The position numbers and the translations under genes were made by a program. From Flavobacterium sp. DG2-3 (GTDB taxonomy: Bacteria; Bacteroidota; Bacteroidia; Flavobacteriales; Flavobacteriaceae), in the NCBI RefSeq assembly GCF_030730925.1, contig NZ_JAVAMB010000001.1, forward strand, positions 682,001 to 746,000: 64,000 nucleotides of DNA, read 5' to 3'. Shown here piece after piece: positions 44,599-52,110 of this stretch (positions are counted from its first letter, which is position 1; each line of letters opens with the position of its first letter). The notes under the pieces are model-generated. The model searched no databases. It saw only the letters and a list, made by a program, of their open reading frames with translations, and was not told where the DNA came from.

Positions 44599-45342
44599 AT
44601 GATAGATGAAATTAAAAAGTCAATTAATTCAATTTTTGAAGAAAGAGTTTCTAGCCCTTTTTATGGAACATTGATCACTTCTTGGCTAATTTGGAATTGG
44701 AAAATAGTCTATTTAACTTTTTTTGTTGATCAAGATAAGCTGAAAGGTACTAAGATAGATTTCATAATGAATAACTATAATGATATATGGGATCTAATTT
44801 ATTTTCCATTAATTTCAACAGTTATTTTATTGACGGTTATTCCATTTTTGACAAATGGCGCATATTGGCTAGATTTGAAATTTACGACGTGGAGAATTAA
44901 TCAGAAAAATGATATCGAAGGAAAAAAACTTTTGACTTTGGAACAGTCGATAAAACTTCGTTCAGATTTACGAGAATTAGAAGAGAATTTTGAAAAACTG
45001 TTGGAAAGAAAAAATGGAGAAATTCAGTTATTACAGAATCAATTGAATGAATTAAATAATTCAAAAACAAAGCAAGATATTATTGATTTTAATGGAGAAG
45101 AAACAGCTTCAGGCGATTATAAGGCGTTGATTGAGAAAAATTTAATTGAAGATTTTGTAAAGTGCTACAAGGTTTTTTACAATGGAGCTTCACCATTTCC
45201 TGAAGATATTGCTGAAGAAAAAAGAGAATTCTTTATTGTTAATGGTTATTTTAGAAGTAGTGGTTCTAAATATTTTGTTATTACGGAAAAAGCAAGAAAT
45301 ATATATGCAGAAATATTTAATAGAAATTACGTAGTAAATTAA
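44599..45342 (+). CDS. Two-helix membrane protein with coiled coil and C-terminal winged-helix-like part
   Basis: 247 residues; I do not recognise a named family. Two membrane helices at about 24-42 and 70-88, then a long coiled coil at about 112-150 (RSDLRELEENFEKLLERKNGEIQLLQNQLNELNN). The C-terminal ~70 residues (FVKCYKVFYNGASPF ... YFRSSGSKYFVITEKARNIYAEIF) look like a compact winged-helix-like or similar domain. It is 9 bp after the serine hydrolase, probably co-transcribed. Architecture is that of a membrane effector or sensor. Confidence 0.65.
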   Translation: MIDEIKKSINSIFEERVSSPFYGTLITSWLIWNWKIVYLTFFVDQDKLKGTKIDFIMNNYNDIWDLIYFPLISTVILLTVIPFLTNGAYWLDLKFTTWRINQKNDIEGKKLLTLEQSIKLRSDLRELEENFEKLLERKNGEIQLLQNQLNELNNSKTKQDIIDFNGEETASGDYKALIEKNLIEDFVKCYKVFYNGASPFPEDIAEEKREFFIVNGYFRSSGSKYFVITEKARNIYAEIFNRNYVVN

Positions 45343-45351
45343 TTGATAAAA

Positions 45352-45384
45352 AAAAGCTTTCCAAATTGAGGAAAGCTTTTCTTT
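45352..45384. terminator. Bidirectional terminator between the membrane protein gene and sufD
   Basis: AAAAGCTTTCC and GGAAAGCTTTT pair with a seven-base loop and A/T tails; convergent genes on both sides. Confidence 0.9.
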
Positions 45385-45385
45385 T

Positions 45386-46702
45386 TTACAAATCAAATCC
45401 TAAATTCACGCCCAATTTCATGGCAATGATTTTAGTAATTCTTTGTTTTAATTCTGGTATTTTGATGCTTTCGATAACGGCATTTGAGAATGCGTACATC
45501 AATAAAGCTTTAGCTTCTTTTTTCGGGATTCCGCGAGACTGCATATAGAACATTGCTGTTTCATCAAGCTGTCCAACAGTACATCCGTGAGAACATTTTA
45601 CGTCGTCGGCAAAAATCTCTAACTGTGGTTTTGCGTTGATCGTTGCTTTGTCGCTCAATAAAATGTTGTTGCTTTTTTGGAAAGCATTTGTTTTTTGAGC
45701 TTCCTTTTCTACCAAAACTTTCCCGTTGAAAACTCCAGTCGAACGATCAGAGAATATTCCTTTGTAATCTTGGAAACTTTCACAGTTTGGCTGTGCGTGG
45801 TTTACCAATGTATAATGGTCAACATGTTGTTTGTCATTTAAGATCGAAATTCCGTTAAGCGTACTTGTTAATCTTTCTCCGAAATGGTAGAAGTTTAAGT
45901 TGTTACGGGTAAGATTTCCTCCAAATGAGAAAGTATGAACAGAAGCATGGCTTTCCTGTTGTTGAGAAACGTAAGTATTGTCGATTAAATTCGCTTCGCT
46001 GTTATCGTTTTGAATTTTGTAATAATCAACAATAGCACGTTTTTGAGCGAAAATTTCCGTGACAGAATTTGTTAAAACCGGATTTTCATTCAAACTTTGG
46101 TGGCGCTCAATAATTTGAACATGTGAATTTTCACCCACAATAACCAAATTTCTAGGCTGTACCATTAAAGCAGCTTCATTTCCAGTTGAAAAATACATAA
46201 TCTCAATTGGTTTATCAGCGACTTTCTTTTTTGGAATATTGATAAAAGCACCTTCAATCGCAAAAGCAGTATTCAATGAAGTCAAACTGTCATCTTTGCT
46301 TGCAATTTGATTAAAGTAGGTATCAATAACCATTTTATATTTTGGTTTGGTCAATGCTGAAGACATTAAACAAACATCGATTCCGTCATGTGTTGTAGAA
46401 GACAAATGCGAACTGAAAACACCATCAATAAAAACTAATTTATAAGTGTCAATTTCGTGTAAAAAGTATTTTTTTACCTGATTAAATTCGATTGCATTTT
46501 CCTGCTTAGGAAAAACCGTAAAGTCATTTTTTAAGATGGCGTTTAACGATGTATATTTCCAAGCTTCTTCTTTTTTGGTTGGGAAACCTTTATTTTCAAA
46601 GTTTTTTATAGCCGTTGTACGTATGTCATGCAAATCTGAATGCACATCTACACGCTCTTCAAAAGCCATAAAAGACGATACTAATTTTTCTTTTAAATCC
46701 AT
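45386..46702 (-). CDS. sufD: SUF scaffold subunit SufD
   Basis: 438-residue non-enzymatic partner of SufB in the SufBCD scaffold. Right-handed beta-helix core with N-terminal helical domain (TKKEEAWKYTSL) and a conserved C-terminal segment FADDVKCSHGCTVGQLDETAMFYMQSRGIPKKEAKALLMYAFSN. Length is normal. Separated from sufC by 65 bp that contain direct repeats. Confidence 0.95.
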   Translation of the reverse strand: MDLKEKLVSSFMAFEERVDVHSDLHDIRTTAIKNFENKGFPTKKEEAWKYTSLNAILKNDFTVFPKQENAIEFNQVKKYFLHEIDTYKLVFIDGVFSSHLSSTTHDGIDVCLMSSALTKPKYKMVIDTYFNQIASKDDSLTSLNTAFAIEGAFINIPKKKVADKPIEIMYFSTGNEAALMVQPRNLVIVGENSHVQIIERHQSLNENPVLTNSVTEIFAQKRAIVDYYKIQNDNSEANLIDNTYVSQQQESHASVHTFSFGGNLTRNNLNFYHFGERLTSTLNGISILNDKQHVDHYTLVNHAQPNCESFQDYKGIFSDRSTGVFNGKVLVEKEAQKTNAFQKSNNILLSDKATINAKPQLEIFADDVKCSHGCTVGQLDETAMFYMQSRGIPKKEAKALLMYAFSNAVIESIKIPELKQRITKIIAMKLGVNLGFDL

Positions 46703-46711
46703 TTTCTTAGT

Positions 46712-46741
46712 TATGAGTTATGAGTTATAAGTTATGAGTTT
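46712..46741. repeat. Short TTATGAG direct repeats between sufD and sufC
   Basis: TTATGAGTTATGAGTTATAA is followed by another TTATGAG copy, a 7- to 8-base tandem pattern of the kind common in flavobacterial gaps. Slippage-prone; effect on the operon unknown. Confidence 0.75.
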
Positions 46742-46767
46742 TGCAAACTGTAAACTATAACTGTAAA

Positions 46768-47514
46768 CTAGTTCTCTGCTTTGATCCAGTCGTATCCTTT
46801 TTCTTCTAATTCGTAAGCCAATTCTTTTCCACCAGATTTTACGATTCTTCCATTATATAATACGTGAACGAAATCAGGAACGATATAATCTAACAAACGT
46901 TGGTAGTGCGTAATAACGATAATAGCGTTTTTGTCGCTTTTTAATTTGTTTACGCCATTTGCAACAATTCTTAAAGCATCGATATCAAGACCAGAATCGG
47001 TTTCGTCAAGAATAGCCAATTTTGGCTCTAACATTGCCATTTGGAAAATCTCGTTTCTCTTTTTCTCTCCTCCAGAAAAACCTTCGTTAAGAGAACGAGA
47101 TAAAAATTTACGATCGATTTCTAACAATTCAGATTTCTCACGAATCACTTTCAACATTTCGTTAGCTGGCATTTCTTCCTGTCCGTTTGCTTTACGAGTT
47201 TCGTTAATCGCTGTTTTCATAAAGTTAGTTACGCTAACTCCAGGAATTTCTACTGGATACTGAAACGAAAGGAAAACACCTTTGTGCGCTCTTTCTTCTG
47301 GAGCCAAATCAGCAAGATCTTCTCCGTCAAGAATTACCTCTCCGTCTGTAACTTCGTAGTTTTCGTTTCCTGCAATAACAGCAGAAAGTGTACTTTTTCC
47401 AGAACCGTTTGGTCCCATGATAGCGTGAACTTCTCCCGCTTTAACTTCAATATTGATTCCTTTAAGGATTTCTTTATCACCAATCGCGGCGTGAAGGTTT
47501 TTTATACTTAACAT
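46768..47514 (-). CDS. sufC: SUF ABC-type ATPase SufC
   Basis: 248 residues. Walker A GPNGSGKST at about 34-42, ABC signature FSGGEKKRNE, Walker B KLAILDETDSGLD, and the H-loop ITH. It powers conformational change in SufBCD. Starts 12 bp downstream of the toxin stop (minus strand), so toxin and sufC are tightly coupled. Confidence 0.97.
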   Translation of the reverse strand: MLSIKNLHAAIGDKEILKGINIEVKAGEVHAIMGPNGSGKSTLSAVIAGNENYEVTDGEVILDGEDLADLAPEERAHKGVFLSFQYPVEIPGVSVTNFMKTAINETRKANGQEEMPANEMLKVIREKSELLEIDRKFLSRSLNEGFSGGEKKRNEIFQMAMLEPKLAILDETDSGLDIDALRIVANGVNKLKSDKNAIIVITHYQRLLDYIVPDFVHVLYNGRIVKSGGKELAYELEEKGYDWIKAEN

Positions 47515-47525
47515 TTGTATTTATT

Positions 47526-47798
47526 TTATTCGTAATGTCCTTTCATCGAAAGGATATCTAATATTTCAATTGTTTCTTCTTCGGTAACTCTGTAAATTAA
47601 TCTGTGCTCTTGATTTATTCTTCTGGACCATTTTCCTGAAAGCTGATATTTCAAAGGTTCTGGTTTTCCAATTCCTTCATAAGGATGAAGTAAAATGTCT
47701 TCAATCAAGGCTGTAATCTTATTCATGACCGCTTTATTTCCAGATTTTTTCCAATATTCTCTGTCTTTTTGAGCTTTTTCAGAATAAATTACTTCCAC
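47526..47798 (-). CDS. yoeB: Txe/YoeB-family toxin mRNA endonuclease
   Basis: 90 residues. The RelE-fold ribosome-dependent mRNA nuclease retains the YoeB catalytic set: E47 in GKPEPLKY, R66 in NQEHRLIYR, and the C-terminal H88-Y89 in MKGHYE; LSGKWSRRI is a family hallmark. It overlaps the antitoxin gene by ten bases in a different frame. Embedded between sufB and sufC; toxin activity when unchecked would arrest translation. Confidence 0.92.
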   Translation of the reverse strand: MEVIYSEKAQKDREYWKKSGNKAVMNKITALIEDILLHPYEGIGKPEPLKYQLSGKWSRRINQEHRLIYRVTEEETIEILDILSMKGHYE

Positions 47799-47986
47799 AA
47801 ATCTTCTGTTTTTATTTTAATTCCTTTCCCGTCTTTTATGCTCTTTTCAGCGTCTAAAATTTCTTTTACAAATTCGGGATTATATGGTTTTTCTACTTCT
47901 TCAACAATTTCGAAACCAAGAGATTTTGCGAGTGATTTAAAAATCGGAAAATCTTTCTTATTTACATTTTTTAAAAGTATATCCAT
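47789..47986 (-). CDS. Antitoxin of the YoeB pair (DUF2683-like)
   Basis: 65 residues. N-terminal VNKKDFPIFKSLAKSLGFEIVEE is the short DNA-binding or dimerisation region and the C-terminal KSIKDGKGIKIKTEDLWK is a toxin-neutralising tail of the kind seen in Bacteroidota YoeB partners. It is not a YefM/Phd-type protein by sequence. It precedes and overlaps the toxin gene by ten bases, as typical antitoxins do; starts 15 bp after sufB. Confidence 0.82.
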   Translation of the reverse strand: MDILLKNVNKKDFPIFKSLAKSLGFEIVEEVEKPYNPEFVKEILDAEKSIKDGKGIKIKTEDLWK

Positions 47987-48001
47987 AATGTTTTGTTTTT
48001 A

Positions 48002-49450
48002 TTAACCTACAGAACCTTCAAGAGAAATCTCTAATAATTTCTGAGCTTCAACTGCAAATTCCATTGGAAGTTTGTTCAAGACATCTTTACTGAAACCGTT
48101 TACAATTAAGGCAATCGCTTTTTCAGTCGGGATACCTCTTTGGTTGCAATAGAAAACTTGATCTTCTCCAATTTTACTTGTTGTTGCTTCGTGCTCAATT
48201 TTAGCTGATGGATTTTTACTTTCGATATAAGGGAAAGTATGCGCTCCACAGTTATTACCCATTAAAAGAGAATCACATTGAGAAAAGTTTCTTGCATTTT
48301 CTGCTCTTGGAGAAATTTGCACTAAACCACGGTAGCTGTTTTGTGATTTTCCAGCCGAAATACCTTTAGAAATAATAGTCGATTTAGTGTTTTTTCCTAA
48401 ATGGATCATTTTTGTTCCAGTATCAGCTTGTTGGAAGTTATTAGTAACAGCAATTGAATAAAATTCTCCTACTGAATTATCTCCTTTAAGTACGCAAGAA
48501 GGATATTTCCAAGTTACAGCAGAACCTGTTTCAACTTGTGTCCAAGAAATTTTAGCGTTTGTTTCGCATAAACCTCTTTTAGTTACAAAATTGAAAACTC
48601 CACCTTTTCCTTCTTTGTTTCCTGGAAACCAGTTTTGAACGGTAGAATATTTAATTTCAGCATCATCCAAAGCGATTAATTCAACTACAGCAGCGTGTAA
48701 TTGGTTTTCGTCACGACTTGGAGCTGTACATCCTTCAAGGTAAGAAACGTAGCTTCCTTCATCAGCAATAACCAAAGTTCTTTCGAATTGTCCAGTTCCT
48801 GCTTGATTGATTCTGAAATATGTTGAAAGCTCCATCGGGCATTTCACGCCTTTTGGAATGTAGCAGAAACTTCCGTCAGAGAAAACAGCTGAGTTTAAAG
48901 CAGCGTAGAAGTTATCTTTCTGAGGAACAACTGTACCTAAATATTTTTTAACTAATTCTGGATGCTCTTTGATAGCCTCAGAAATCGGACAGAAAATAAT
49001 TCCTTTTTCTGCCAAAGTTTTCTTGAAAGTTGTAGCTACAGAAACTGAGTCGACTACAATATCCATTGCGATATTGTTCATCTTTTTTTGTTCGTCTACA
49101 GAGATTCCCAATTTTTTGTACATTTCTAATAATTCTGGATCAACATCATCCAAAGTTTTATTAGGATCTACTTGTTTTGGAGCAGAATAATACGAAATAG
49201 CCTGAAAATCTGGTTTTTCGTATTGAACATTTGCCCATTCTGGTTCGATCATTTCCTTCCATGCGCGGAAAGCTTCAATACGCCAGTCGGTCATCCACTC
49301 TGGCTCTTCTTTTTTAAGAGAAATAGCTCTAACGATATCTTCGTTTAAGCCCACAGGAAATGTTTCAGACTCTATATTGGTATAAAATCCGTATTCGTAT
49401 TCTTTAGTTTCCAGTTCGATTTTTAAATCGTCTTCGGTGTATTTGCTCAT
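48002..49450 (-). CDS. sufB: SUF scaffold subunit SufB
   Basis: 482 residues from the ATG at 49450 ([13 protein letters not shown]); the in-frame start at 49468 is less likely. Scaffold on which nascent Fe-S clusters form. Conserved landmarks: [65 protein letters not shown] segment, and the cysteine in [22 protein letters not shown]. Length is normal. Confidence 0.97.
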   Translation of the reverse strand: MSKYTEDDLKIELETKEYEYGFYTNIESETFPVGLNEDIVRAISLKKEEPEWMTDWRIEAFRAWKEMIEPEWANVQYEKPDFQAISYYSAPKQVDPNKTLDDVDPELLEMYKKLGISVDEQKKMNNIAMDIVVDSVSVATTFKKTLAEKGIIFCPISEAIKEHPELVKKYLGTVVPQKDNFYAALNSAVFSDGSFCYIPKGVKCPMELSTYFRINQAGTGQFERTLVIADEGSYVSYLEGCTAPSRDENQLHAAVVELIALDDAEIKYSTVQNWFPGNKEGKGGVFNFVTKRGLCETNAKISWTQVETGSAVTWKYPSCVLKGDNSVGEFYSIAVTNNFQQADTGTKMIHLGKNTKSTIISKGISAGKSQNSYRGLVQISPRAENARNFSQCDSLLMGNNCGAHTFPYIESKNPSAKIEHEATTSKIGEDQVFYCNQRGIPTEKAIALIVNGFSKDVLNKLPMEFAVEAQKLLEISLEGSVG

Positions 49451-49509
49451 TATTTTATTTAATATCAAGTAAAAATTAAATTTCTACTTTACGATTTTTT
49501 TAGCTTTAA

Positions 49510-49839
49510 TTATAGTGAGAATGACTCTCCGCAACCACAAGTTCTGCTTGCATTTGGATTATTGAAAACAAACCCTTTTCCGTTTAATCCGCCCGAAAAT
49601 TCAAGAATTGTTCCGGCTAAATAAAGAAATGATTTTTTTTCAACTGCAATTTGTATGTCGTTATCTACGAAAATTTTGTCATCATCACCCTTAGTTTTGT
49701 CAAATTTTAAATCATAAGACAAACCAGAGCATCCGCCGCTTTTTACACCTACTCTAACATAGTCGTGTGCAGCGTCAAAACCATCATCTGTCATTAAGTC
49801 GATGATTTTCTTTTTGGCTGTATCAGAAACTTTTATCAT
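49510..49839 (-). CDS. A-type Fe-S carrier (IscA/SufA/ErpA-like)
   Basis: 109 residues. The three ligand cysteines are present: one in SGGCSGLSYDL and two in RTCGCGESF, with HesB-fold spacing. Transfers Fe-S clusters to apoproteins. First gene of the minus-strand suf transcript, 60 bp before sufB. Confidence 0.95.
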   Translation of the reverse strand: MIKVSDTAKKKIIDLMTDDGFDAAHDYVRVGVKSGGCSGLSYDLKFDKTKGDDDKIFVDNDIQIAVEKKSFLYLAGTILEFSGGLNGKGFVFNNPNASRTCGCGESFSL

Positions 49840-49947
49840 TGTTTTTTAGTATTTATCTTTTCAACATTCCTTTAATTAATCTTTAAAAAGTAATTAAATT
49901 AGTACATTTTAAAGTGCTGTATGTCAATGCAGAAATGAAATTATCTG

Positions 49948-49955
49948 CAAAGATA
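49948..49955 (-). promoter_or_regulatory. Candidate -7 element of the suf operon
   Basis: CAAAGATA reads TATCTTTG on the minus strand, matching TAnnTTTG, with a 109-base leader to the first gene. No good TTG is seen at the expected distance. The 340-bp gap (49840-50179) holds no gene. Confidence 0.4.
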
Positions 49956-50151
49956 CGACTTAAAAACCTTTTTCCATAGCGGTTCACATTATTATAACAA
50001 ATGAGAAAATAGATATTACTTATTTTGTTAAATAGACCTTGGAAACAGCTCCGATTAAAAAAACTTCTTTTTTTAGAATTAAAGCTGCAAATATCGTTCG
50101 TAAATGTTAAAAAACAAGTATTTCTACTGATTATAGTCGTTTTTTATTCAA

Positions 50152-50159
50152 TATTTTTG
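50152..50159 (+). promoter_or_regulatory. -7 element of the coiled-coil membrane protein gene
   Basis: TATTTTTG, 21 bases before the ATG at 50180. Confidence 0.55.
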
Positions 50160-50179
50160 CAGAAAAATTATAAGTAATT

Positions 50180-51100
50180 ATGAATAAACAAAATGAAATT
50201 AAGTGGTTTAAGCCCTTGTTTGCTTTAATTTTTGTTTTAGGAATAGGTGCTGTAGCTTTAGTTTTTAGTAATGAGAATGATGCGATTGAAAGTGAAGCTG
50301 GAAATAAAAGTATAGTAAATACAATTTCATCTGAAAGTAGAGAAACAAGCGAACAAAAAGATATTTTAGATTCTTTGAATGTATTGAAAGAAGCGTATGA
50401 TCAGGCTATTTTAGAAAAAACAGCTTTGTCTAAAGAATTAGAATTGGAGCGCAGAAATGTAGAAAGTTTAATGGAAATCATTAAAGTTTCACAAAATCCG
50501 TCTGCAGATCAAATTCGAATTTATAGAAATCAGCTTTTTGGTCTGAAATCTTCATTGGAAAGTAAAGTGACGGAGATTAAAAAATTGAAATCGCAGAATA
50601 AAAATTTATTGACAGAAATTGAAAGTCAGAACGTGGTCATGTATCAGCAAAAGGCAGAAAATGATACTTTGATTTCTAAACAAAAGAAATTAGAATCGAC
50701 TTTAAAAGATGCTTCAAGGCTTTATTTGAGCAATTTTAAAGCTGTTGCGCTTCGCGAAAAAAGCTCAGGAGCAGAATTTGAAACTACAAAGGCAAAGAAT
50801 ACCAAAAAGCTTAAAATTAGTTTTACAGTCAACGGAAATGCGGTTGCAAAAACAGGAAGACGAGTTTTTTATGTTCAGGTTTTGGATCAGAAAAACACGG
50901 TTTTAGGAGACAATAGATTGATTGAATTTGGGAATGATAAAGCGCTGGTTTATAGTTTTATTGTTAGCGCCGATTTTCAAGGAAAATCGTTAAATGCTTA
51001 CGGAATTCTAAATGCAGATCAGTTTAAGAAAGGAACTTACTTTGTGAATTATTTTGATAAGCAGGAAATAATGGGCAGCACTTCTGTCACATTAGAATAA
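50180..51100 (+). CDS. Membrane-anchored coiled-coil protein
   Basis: 306 residues. A single membrane helix at about 11-28 is followed by a predicted coiled coil at about 60-185 with heptad-like hydrophobics (SLNVLKEAYDQAILEKTALSKELELERRN; QLFGLKSSLESKVTEIKKLKSQ), then a ~95-residue C-terminal beta-like domain (KLKISFTVNGNAVAKTGRRVFYVQV, YGILNADQFKKGTYFVNYF). Family not recognised; such proteins often shape the envelope or partition machinery. Confidence 0.75.
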   Translation: MNKQNEIKWFKPLFALIFVLGIGAVALVFSNENDAIESEAGNKSIVNTISSESRETSEQKDILDSLNVLKEAYDQAILEKTALSKELELERRNVESLMEIIKVSQNPSADQIRIYRNQLFGLKSSLESKVTEIKKLKSQNKNLLTEIESQNVVMYQQKAENDTLISKQKKLESTLKDASRLYLSNFKAVALREKSSGAEFETTKAKNTKKLKISFTVNGNAVAKTGRRVFYVQVLDQKNTVLGDNRLIEFGNDKALVYSFIVSADFQGKSLNAYGILNADQFKKGTYFVNYFDKQEIMGSTSVTLE

Positions 51101-51178
51101 TCAGAACGTTTTTAACCTTTAATTTTTAGCAAAAGGAGATTGAATTTTCTAGCTTTGTTGTTTTAGAAAATCATTCTC

Positions 51179-52036
51179 ATGAAACTTTACCCAATAGAAT
51201 CTGGAAATTTTAAGTTAGACGGAGGCGCTATGTTTGGCGTTGTTCCGAAAACGATTTGGAACAAAACCAATCCTGCCGATGCTAATAATTTAATCGATAT
51301 TGCTGCACGCTGTTTATTAATTGAAGATGGAAATCGTCTTATTTTGATTGACACGGGAATGGGCGATAAACAATCAGAAAAATTCTTTGGCTATTATTCG
51401 CTTTGGGGTTCGCATTCGTTAGATAAATCTTTGGCGAAATATGGTTTTAACCGAGATGATATCACAGATGTTTTTATGACGCATCTTCATTTTGACCATT
51501 GCGGCGGAAGCGTTCAGTGGAATTCAGATAAAACGGGTTACGAGCCCGCGTTTAAAAATGCTAAATTCTGGACAAATGAAAATCATTGGGAATGGGCAAC
51601 AAAACCAAATGCACGAGAAAAAGCTTCTTTCTTAGCAGAAAATATATTGCCAATGCAGGAAAGCGGACAACTAAATTTTATAGAAAGACCTGAATCTGTT
51701 TTTGGTTTCTCAAAAGAACTAGGTTTTGATATTTATTACGTTGACGGGCATACGGAAAAACAAATGATTCCGTACATCAAATATCAAGATAAAACAATTG
51801 TATTTTGTGCCGATTTGCTGGCTACAGCTGGACATATTCCGCTTCCGTATGTTATGGGCTACGATACAAGGCCATTGTTGACTATGCCTGAGAAATCTAA
51901 ATTTTTGAATGTAGCAGCAGATCAGAATCATTATTTGTTTCTAGAACACGATGCGCACAATCAGATTATAACGGTCGAACATACCGAAAAAGGCGTTCGA
52001 TTGAAGGATGTTTTTACTTGCAAAGAGATTCTTTAA
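51179..52036 (+). CDS. MBL-fold metallo-hydrolase
   Basis: 285 residues. The dinuclear metal motif THLHFDHCGG places ligands at H102, H104, D106 and H107. Further ligands: H in YVDGHTEKQ, D in FCADLLATAGHIPL and H in EHDAHNQI. IDTGMGDKQ is the early acidic motif. Layout and length resemble quorum-quenching lactonase or PhnP-like hydrolases more than beta-lactamases. Substrate unknown. Followed by a strong terminator. Confidence 0.92.
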   Translation: MKLYPIESGNFKLDGGAMFGVVPKTIWNKTNPADANNLIDIAARCLLIEDGNRLILIDTGMGDKQSEKFFGYYSLWGSHSLDKSLAKYGFNRDDITDVFMTHLHFDHCGGSVQWNSDKTGYEPAFKNAKFWTNENHWEWATKPNAREKASFLAENILPMQESGQLNFIERPESVFGFSKELGFDIYYVDGHTEKQMIPYIKYQDKTIVFCADLLATAGHIPLPYVMGYDTRPLLTMPEKSKFLNVAADQNHYLFLEHDAHNQIITVEHTEKGVRLKDVFTCKEIL

Positions 52037-52054
52037 TCATAATACTCAAAATAT

Positions 52055-52094
52055 AAAAAATCCCATTTTCATTCAGTTGAAAATGGGATTTTTT
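52055..52094 (+). terminator. Terminator hairpin, inverted copy 1
   Basis: AAAAAATCCCATTTTCA and TGAAAATGGGATTTTTT pair around a short loop (TTCAGT). The 40-nt sequence is the exact reverse complement of the one at 58375. Confidence 0.9.
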
Positions 52095-52110
52095 GGTTAT
52101 TGAATGATGA

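Noticed and set aside
49840..50179. Riboswitch or Fur box upstream of suf
   Set aside because: No conserved riboswitch core or clear Fur-type palindrome could be seen by eye in the 340-bp gap.
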